Of a stretch of 64,000 nucleotides of DNA, positions 59,931-64,000 are shown piece after piece. The DNA is from Aldehydirespirator sp965220485 (lineage in GTDB: Bacteria > Actinomycetota > Acidimicrobiia > Acidimicrobiales > Aldehydirespiratoraceae), in contig OZ244832.1 of the NCBI GenBank assembly GCA_965220485.1, positions 3,658,001-3,722,000 on the forward strand. The letters run 5' to 3'. The notes below the pieces were generated by a model. That model had not been told where the DNA came from, ran no database searches, and saw only the letters and a program-made list of their open reading frames with translations. The position numbers were made by a program, and so were the translations under genes. Each line of letters opens with the position of its first letter. Position 1 is the stretch's first letter.

Positions 59931-61319
59931 GTGACCGAGGCTGGACGTGACCTGCTGGTGCACGGCGGTGCGGTTGTCACCGTCGACGATATGGACACGG
60001 TCCACGACCCGGGCTGGGTGTATGTGCGGGGCAACCGGGTGGTTGAGGTCGGGGCCGGGGAGCCTCCGTCGAGCCGCGTCCGGCAGGCCGCGGAGGCGGT
60101 TGACGCAGCGGGTTGCGCGGTCATGCCGGGGATGACCAATGCCCACACCCATCTGTTCCAGGCCTTCTTCCGGGGACTGGCCGACGACAAGACCCTGCTC
60201 GACTGGCTGCGCGACTGCATCTGGCCCGCGGCGGTCCACCTGGACGCTGAGATCGCCGGAGCCGCGGCCCTGGCCGGCTTGGTCGAGAACCTGCGGGGTG
60301 GGGCCACCACCGTGATCGACCACCAGTACATCCACACCGACGAGGCCATCAACGACGAGGTGTGCCGGGCCGCCGATGAGTTGGGCGTGCGCTTGCTGCT
60401 GGCCCACGGCTGGGCTGACCGCAACTACCACCCTGTACTCGAGCAGACCGCCGAGCAGGCCGTTGCTCGGGCCGACACTGCCCGGCGCCGCTGGGACGGC
60501 CGCCACGAAGACCGCATCCGCGTGGAGTTGGGGCCGCTGATCCCGTGGGGATGTTCAGATGAGGCGATGCGCACCACAGTGGCCGCAGCCCGGAGCTGGG
60601 GCCGCGGCACCCACATCCACTGCGCGGAGACAGCGGTCGAGGTGGACATGAGCCTCGAAGAGCGAGGTCTACGCCATGTGACCTGGCTGGACTCGTTGGG
60701 AGCGCTCGGCCCGGATGTGCAACTGGCCCACAGCGTGTGGGTCGACGACGAGGAGCTCGACCTGATCGCTGCGTCGGGCTCGGTGGTGGTCCACTGCCCG
60801 GTGTCGAACATGTACCTCGCCTCGGGCGTAGCCCCGGTGACCGCCATGCGGGCCAGGGGCATCACGGTGGCGCTGGCCAGCGACGGTCCTGGCAGCAACA
60901 ACCGCCAGGACATGTTCGAGGTGCTCAAGGCAACCGTGCTGCTGCAGAAGGTGCATCACCTCGACGCGCTGGTCCTCCAGCCCGCAGACGTACTTCACAT
61001 GGCTTGCCGGGGGGGAGCAGCCGCTTTCGGCATGCCGGGCACCTTCGGCATGGTGGCCGAAGGCCAGCGGGCCGACCTCCTCGTGGTGGACCTGCGATCG
61101 CCCTTCGTGGCGCCGGTACACCGGGTAGCCAGCGCTCTCGTCTACAACGCCACCCCCCGAGACGTACGACACGCCGTGGTCGACGGCCGCGTCCTTCTGC
61201 GAGACGGCCAGCTAGTCACCGCTGATGAGCGCCAGATCATGGCCAAGGCTCAAACCGCCGCCCGCCGCCTCTTCGAGCGAGCCGGCATCGAGTCCCGAGT
61301 AACGAGACGGTGCGCTTGA
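59931..61319 (+). CDS. Amidohydrolase-family deaminase (TRZ/ATZ type)
   Basis: 462 aa with the metal-binding set of cytosine/8-oxoguanine deaminase-like hydrolases: NAHTHLFQAFFRGLADDKTL (HxH), VIDHQYIH, GTHIHCAETAVEVDM and the Asp in VALASDGPGSNNRQDMFEVL. The C-terminal beta part follows (GQRADLLVVDL). Hydrolytic deamination of an N-heterocycle is likely, for example oxoguanine or an s-triazine analogue. GTG 59931 precedes the first beta strand. It converges with the next gene. Confidence 0.88.
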   Translation: MTEAGRDLLVHGGAVVTVDDMDTVHDPGWVYVRGNRVVEVGAGEPPSSRVRQAAEAVDAAGCAVMPGMTNAHTHLFQAFFRGLADDKTLLDWLRDCIWPAAVHLDAEIAGAAALAGLVENLRGGATTVIDHQYIHTDEAINDEVCRAADELGVRLLLAHGWADRNYHPVLEQTAEQAVARADTARRRWDGRHEDRIRVELGPLIPWGCSDEAMRTTVAAARSWGRGTHIHCAETAVEVDMSLEERGLRHVTWLDSLGALGPDVQLAHSVWVDDEELDLIAASGSVVVHCPVSNMYLASGVAPVTAMRARGITVALASDGPGSNNRQDMFEVLKATVLLQKVHHLDALVLQPADVLHMACRGGAAAFGMPGTFGMVAEGQRADLLVVDLRSPFVAPVHRVASALVYNATPRDVRHAVVDGRVLLRDGQLVTADERQIMAKAQTAARRLFERAGIESRVTRRCA

Positions 61320-61359
61320 TGGGGTTGGACTTGGCACGCTACCTACGTCCACCGCCTGA

Positions 61360-62052
61360 TCAGGCGTAGCGCTCGACCCAGTGTTGAAGGGCGGCTAGCA
61401 CCACCTTGCGCTTGTCCTTGTTGGACAGGTACGGGGCGCGGGACAACTCGATCTGGATCCAGGGCATCTCGGCTGAGTGGGAGCGGGTGACGTAGCCGCC
61501 GCGGAAGGGGTCGTTGACCTCCACCGGGCCGTCGAGCTGCTGTCGGAAGCTGTCCTGGAGGGCGTCGATCCATTCCTGCGGGCAGGTTCCGTCGCCGTTG
61601 CTCAAGCACACCCACGGCCGCTCCCGGCCGGTGTCGGGCCCGAGCGGCGGCCCCGTGGCGGCCATCGTGTGGCAGTCCACGCCCAGGACCCACTCTCCGC
61701 TCAGGCCCAGCTCCGACAGTTGCTCGTGGTACGGGGCGTGGTAGGCGTCCAACAGACCCGCGACCTCAGTTTGCGACAGCGGGCGGCGCCAGACGCCGAC
61801 GTTCCAGCAGGTGTGGGTCTTGACGACACCGTCGGCCCGGCGGTCGTCGCGCGCCCGGTTCACATCGACTATGGCTCGGGCCACATCGGTGGTGACGAAC
61901 GCCCCGATTTCGTCGGAGATCGAGTAGATCTCGGCTGCACCGCCGTCGCCGTCGGCCGCGACCTCCTCGGGCGTCAACGCGCAGACTGACGCGACCTCGG
62001 TCGGGACCCGCAGCCCGGCGTGAGGCACCGAGACGACGAGGGGAAGTGTCAC
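61360..62052 (-). CDS. N-formylglutamate amidohydrolase-family protein
   Basis: 230 aa. Motifs are LVVSVPHAGLRVPTEVA, VTTDVARAIVDVNRARDDRR, VDCHTMAATGPPLG and YVTRSHSAEMPWIQIELSRA, typical of HutG-like N-formylglutamate hydrolases. The ATG at 62052 overlaps the stop of the upstream ggt gene (ATGA), so the pair is co-translated and may act on gamma-glutamyl or formylglutamate compounds in succession. A 14-bp palindrome CGCCTGATCAGGCG spans its stop codon. Confidence 0.85.
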   Translation of the reverse strand: MTLPLVVSVPHAGLRVPTEVASVCALTPEEVAADGDGGAAEIYSISDEIGAFVTTDVARAIVDVNRARDDRRADGVVKTHTCWNVGVWRRPLSQTEVAGLLDAYHAPYHEQLSELGLSGEWVLGVDCHTMAATGPPLGPDTGRERPWVCLSNGDGTCPQEWIDALQDSFRQQLDGPVEVNDPFRGGYVTRSHSAEMPWIQIELSRAPYLSNKDKRKVVLAALQHWVERYA

Positions 62053-63668
62053 TGCGGCGGCTTCGGAGCCGAGCCGGGTCCGCCGGCCGCGCCGTCGCGC
62101 CTCGGGTCGGCCACACCGATCAGGCGGCCACCCTCGTTCATCACCATCTGAACGCAGCCCATGTAGAACGAGTACGGCTCCCGGCGATTCAACTCGAAGC
62201 CGGCGTCGCCCAGGGCGACCAGCACGTCGGTTGCCATCCTGGATGCTTCCACCGAGACCACGCCTTCGAGCGAGCAGTGCAGGCGCGGCGCGGCCACCGC
62301 CCCGAGCGGCGACGATTTCCTGAGACGCAGCAGCACCTGCAGGATCGCAGGGGGGATCCGCTCACTGCCGGGAGAGCCGATGGCCAGCCACGGACCGTGC
62401 TCGTTGAACACGATTGTGGGCGCCACGTTGGCCCAGGGAACTGCGTTGGGACGCAGATCGTAGGGGTGAGATGCGTCAGTGGTCAGGAACGCGCTCATGT
62501 AGTTGTTGTAGAGGAAGCCGAGCTCAGGCGAAGCGGCGCACGAGCCGTACACGTTCTCGATCGACTGCGTCAGCGCCACCACGTTGCCGTCGGCGTCCAT
62601 CACCGACAGGTGGGTGGTCTCACCGTGCCCGAAGCGCTGCATCATCTGCTGAGCAAGGCCCCGCGCGTACCGGCGGCTCGTCATCTGCTTGTCCGACGCC
62701 TGGGAGTACAGGTTGGGGTCGAAGGGCCGATCCTTGCGGTCGATCAGTGCCAGGCGGATGGTCTCGGCCAGGCACACCGCGCCGTCGGGAGTGTCGATGT
62801 CCTGGAACTGGCGCGGCAGGCTCTGGTGGATGTTGAGCATCTCCACCAGGGTCCGGCCCGCGCCGGGCAGCGGCATAGTCAGCACCCGGTCGCGCCCGAA
62901 CCGCCCCGACAGGGGCAGTCGCTCGATGGGGTGGGGGATCTGGGCGAGGTCGTCGGCCAGCAGGATCCCGCCGTTGGCTTCCATGTCCTCATGGATGAGG
63001 CGGGCCGTCTCCCCGAGATAGAAGTCCTCGAAACCCTCCGCCGCGAGGCGGCGCAGCGTCCGGGCCAGGACCGGCTGCACCAGCGTGGCGCCGACCCGGT
63101 AGACCCTGCGCCCCTCCTGCAGGAAGAACCGACTACCCGAGTGGGCCCGCAGGTGCGGAAGCTCGCGCCGGGCGAGCCGGTGCTGCAGCACGCTGACCTC
63201 GTAGCCCTCGTCGGCCAGCACGATGGCCGGCTCCAGCACCTCGGCCCATCTGAGCCGGCCGTAAGTCTCGAGCGCGTGGGCGTAGACCGCAACGGAGCTG
63301 GGCACCGTGGTCGCCAGATGTCCTCGGCGGCGGTCGGCGGTCAGATTGGCGAACCGGTCGATCAGCGCCCTGTTCGGAGCCCGGGACGACCCGTCGAGCG
63401 CCACGGTCCGGCCTGTGCCGGCGTCATGTATGAGCATCATGGTCTGGCCCCCGAGACCCGAGGCCGCAGGCTCGCACACTCCTAGGGCGAGCGCGGCCGC
63501 CACCGCGGCGTCGACCGCGTTGCCGCCCCGCGCCAGCATCTGAATTCCGGCGGCGGTGGCTGAGTAGTGGGCCGTGCTCACCATGCCGTTCCGGGACGCG
63601 GCGACGCGCTGGGGCTCGTGGATGCGGGTGTCGGTCAGCTCCAGCAGATCGGTGTCGATCTCCGTCAC
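62049..63668 (-). CDS. Gamma-glutamyltransferase-family protein
   Basis: 539 aa. The N-terminal nucleophile is the Thr at the self-cleavage site GHGETTHLSVMDADGNVVAL (between about residues 350 and 360); RNGMVSTAHYSATAAGIQML, GGNAVDAAVAAALALGVCEP and VAPTIVFNEHG also fit. It cleaves or transfers gamma-glutamyl groups, for example from glutathione. No signal peptide is clear, so it may be cytoplasmic. GTG 63668 is preferred: the open frame upstream consists of a basic stretch and the 36-bp repeats, which do not look like GGT sequence. Confidence 0.87.
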   Translation of the reverse strand: MTEIDTDLLELTDTRIHEPQRVAASRNGMVSTAHYSATAAGIQMLARGGNAVDAAVAAALALGVCEPAASGLGGQTMMLIHDAGTGRTVALDGSSRAPNRALIDRFANLTADRRRGHLATTVPSSVAVYAHALETYGRLRWAEVLEPAIVLADEGYEVSVLQHRLARRELPHLRAHSGSRFFLQEGRRVYRVGATLVQPVLARTLRRLAAEGFEDFYLGETARLIHEDMEANGGILLADDLAQIPHPIERLPLSGRFGRDRVLTMPLPGAGRTLVEMLNIHQSLPRQFQDIDTPDGAVCLAETIRLALIDRKDRPFDPNLYSQASDKQMTSRRYARGLAQQMMQRFGHGETTHLSVMDADGNVVALTQSIENVYGSCAASPELGFLYNNYMSAFLTTDASHPYDLRPNAVPWANVAPTIVFNEHGPWLAIGSPGSERIPPAILQVLLRLRKSSPLGAVAAPRLHCSLEGVVSVEASRMATDVLVALGDAGFELNRREPYSFYMGCVQMVMNEGGRLIGVADPRRDGAAGGPGSAPKPPQ

Positions 63669-63730
63669 CCTGCGCCGCTTCGACCGGTGAGGTCGCTGCC
63701 CTCCGGGCTTGGCCCCAGGACGGTGTGGCT

Positions 63731-63982
63731 GGGCGCCTGCCACACGGTCAGAGCCTGCCGTTTGTTGGGCGCCTGCCACACGGTCAGAGCCTGCCGTTTG
63801 TTGGGCGCCTGCCACACGGTCAGAGCCTGCCGTTTGTTGGGCGCCTGCCACACGGTCAGAGCCTGCCGTTTGTTGGGCGCCTGCCACACGGTCAGAGCCT
63901 GCCGTTTGTTGGGCGCCTGCCACACGGTCAGAGCCTGCCGTTTGTTGGGCGCCTGCCACACGGTCAGAGCCTGCCGTTTGTT
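63731..63982. repeat. 36-bp tandem repeat, seven exact copies
   Basis: The unit GGGCGCCTGCCACACGGTCA plus GAGCCTGCCGTTTGTT occurs seven times without interruption or mismatch upstream of the ggt gene. The unit is a multiple of 3, and all six frames remain largely open across it. There are no spacers, so it is not a CRISPR array. It may affect ggt expression or extend its N-terminus. Confidence 0.95.
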
Positions 63983-64000
63983 GCGGTGGCGCGTGAGGCT

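Noticed and set aside
63731..63982. Possible CRISPR array
   Set aside because: The 36-bp units are directly adjacent with no spacers and no cas genes are near, so it is a tandem repeat.
1..64000. tRNA, rRNA or other structured RNA genes
   Set aside because: I looked for T-loop-like GTTCGAATC and related signatures in the intergenic regions and saw no convincing cloverleaf; a covariance search would be needed to exclude them.

Overview
The window is GC-rich bacterial DNA with frequent GTG and TTG starts. F420/LLM-type and PPOX-type oxidoreductases, a mycothiol-type DinB fold, STAS regulation and an actinobacterial nuo gene order all point to an actinobacterium. My best guess is an uncultured member of the Acidimicrobiia with a host-associated (sponge-symbiont-like) lifestyle. 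The guess rests on the eukaryote-like LRR/cadherin/FN3 secreted proteins, carnitine/betaine genes and many decaying toxin-antitoxin genes. The lineage is an inference; no rRNA gene is present.

Layout. (1) 1-4.8 kb: two solute-binding lipoproteins on the minus strand (branched-chain-amino-acid type and glycine-betaine type), a PhyH-family dioxygenase, an ABC ATPase remnant, a STAS protein and a small membrane protein. (2) 5.2-16.3 kb: a complex I operon nuoABCDHIJKLMN without nuoEFG between nuoD and nuoH. A chimeric NuoM-NuoL mini-ORF left by a tandem duplication sits between nuoL and nuoM. (3) 16.3-41.5 kb: an accessory island. It holds two paralogous giant secreted LRR/cadherin/FN3 proteins, a 2440-aa secreted protein with three near-identical 342-aa repeats, and retropepsin-like aspartic protease genes. 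Two of the proteases are coupled by a 4-nt overlap to a conserved small gene. The island also holds remnants of antitoxins, PIN toxins, an Eco57I-like methyltransferase and an ISL3 transposase, plus a MazEF-type pair. (4) 41.6-46.3 kb: a MidA/NDUFAF7-like methyltransferase, an SLH-like secreted protein, a CMD protein, and two broken genes (a 3-hydroxyisobutyrate-dehydrogenase-like gene and a P450). (5) 46.4-52.7 kb: a carnitine-type cluster with L-carnitine dehydrogenase fused to a thioesterase, an acyl-CoA dehydrogenase, an ADP-forming-type CoA ligase and CaiD. (6) 52.7-64 kb: mostly single metabolic genes (creatininase family, propeller lipoprotein, DinB-like, PPOX, flavodoxin-fold reductase, RidA, LLM oxidoreductase, AbiEi/DUF559 protein, amidohydrolase, N-formylglutamate amidohydrolase-like and gamma-glutamyltransferase).

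Across the window run several families of short interspersed repeats. The clearest are miniature elements bounded by CTAG with terminal inverted repeats: a 107-bp family with four copies in two subtypes, and a 177-bp family with two identical copies. In two places the CTAG edge supplies the TAG stop codon of the upstream gene. Other families are a roughly 50-bp repeat that reads as an open peptide and occurs twice in frame inside the CoA ligase gene, a roughly 45-bp palindromic intergenic repeat, and a 37-bp repeat covering two gene ends.

Likely interplay: the betaine-binding protein and the carnitine cluster suggest use of host-derived methylated amines. The giant secreted proteins suggest contact with a host or matrix. 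The MidA-like protein may modify NuoD, whose target arginine is conserved. All functions are read from sequence motifs recalled from memory; no database search was run.
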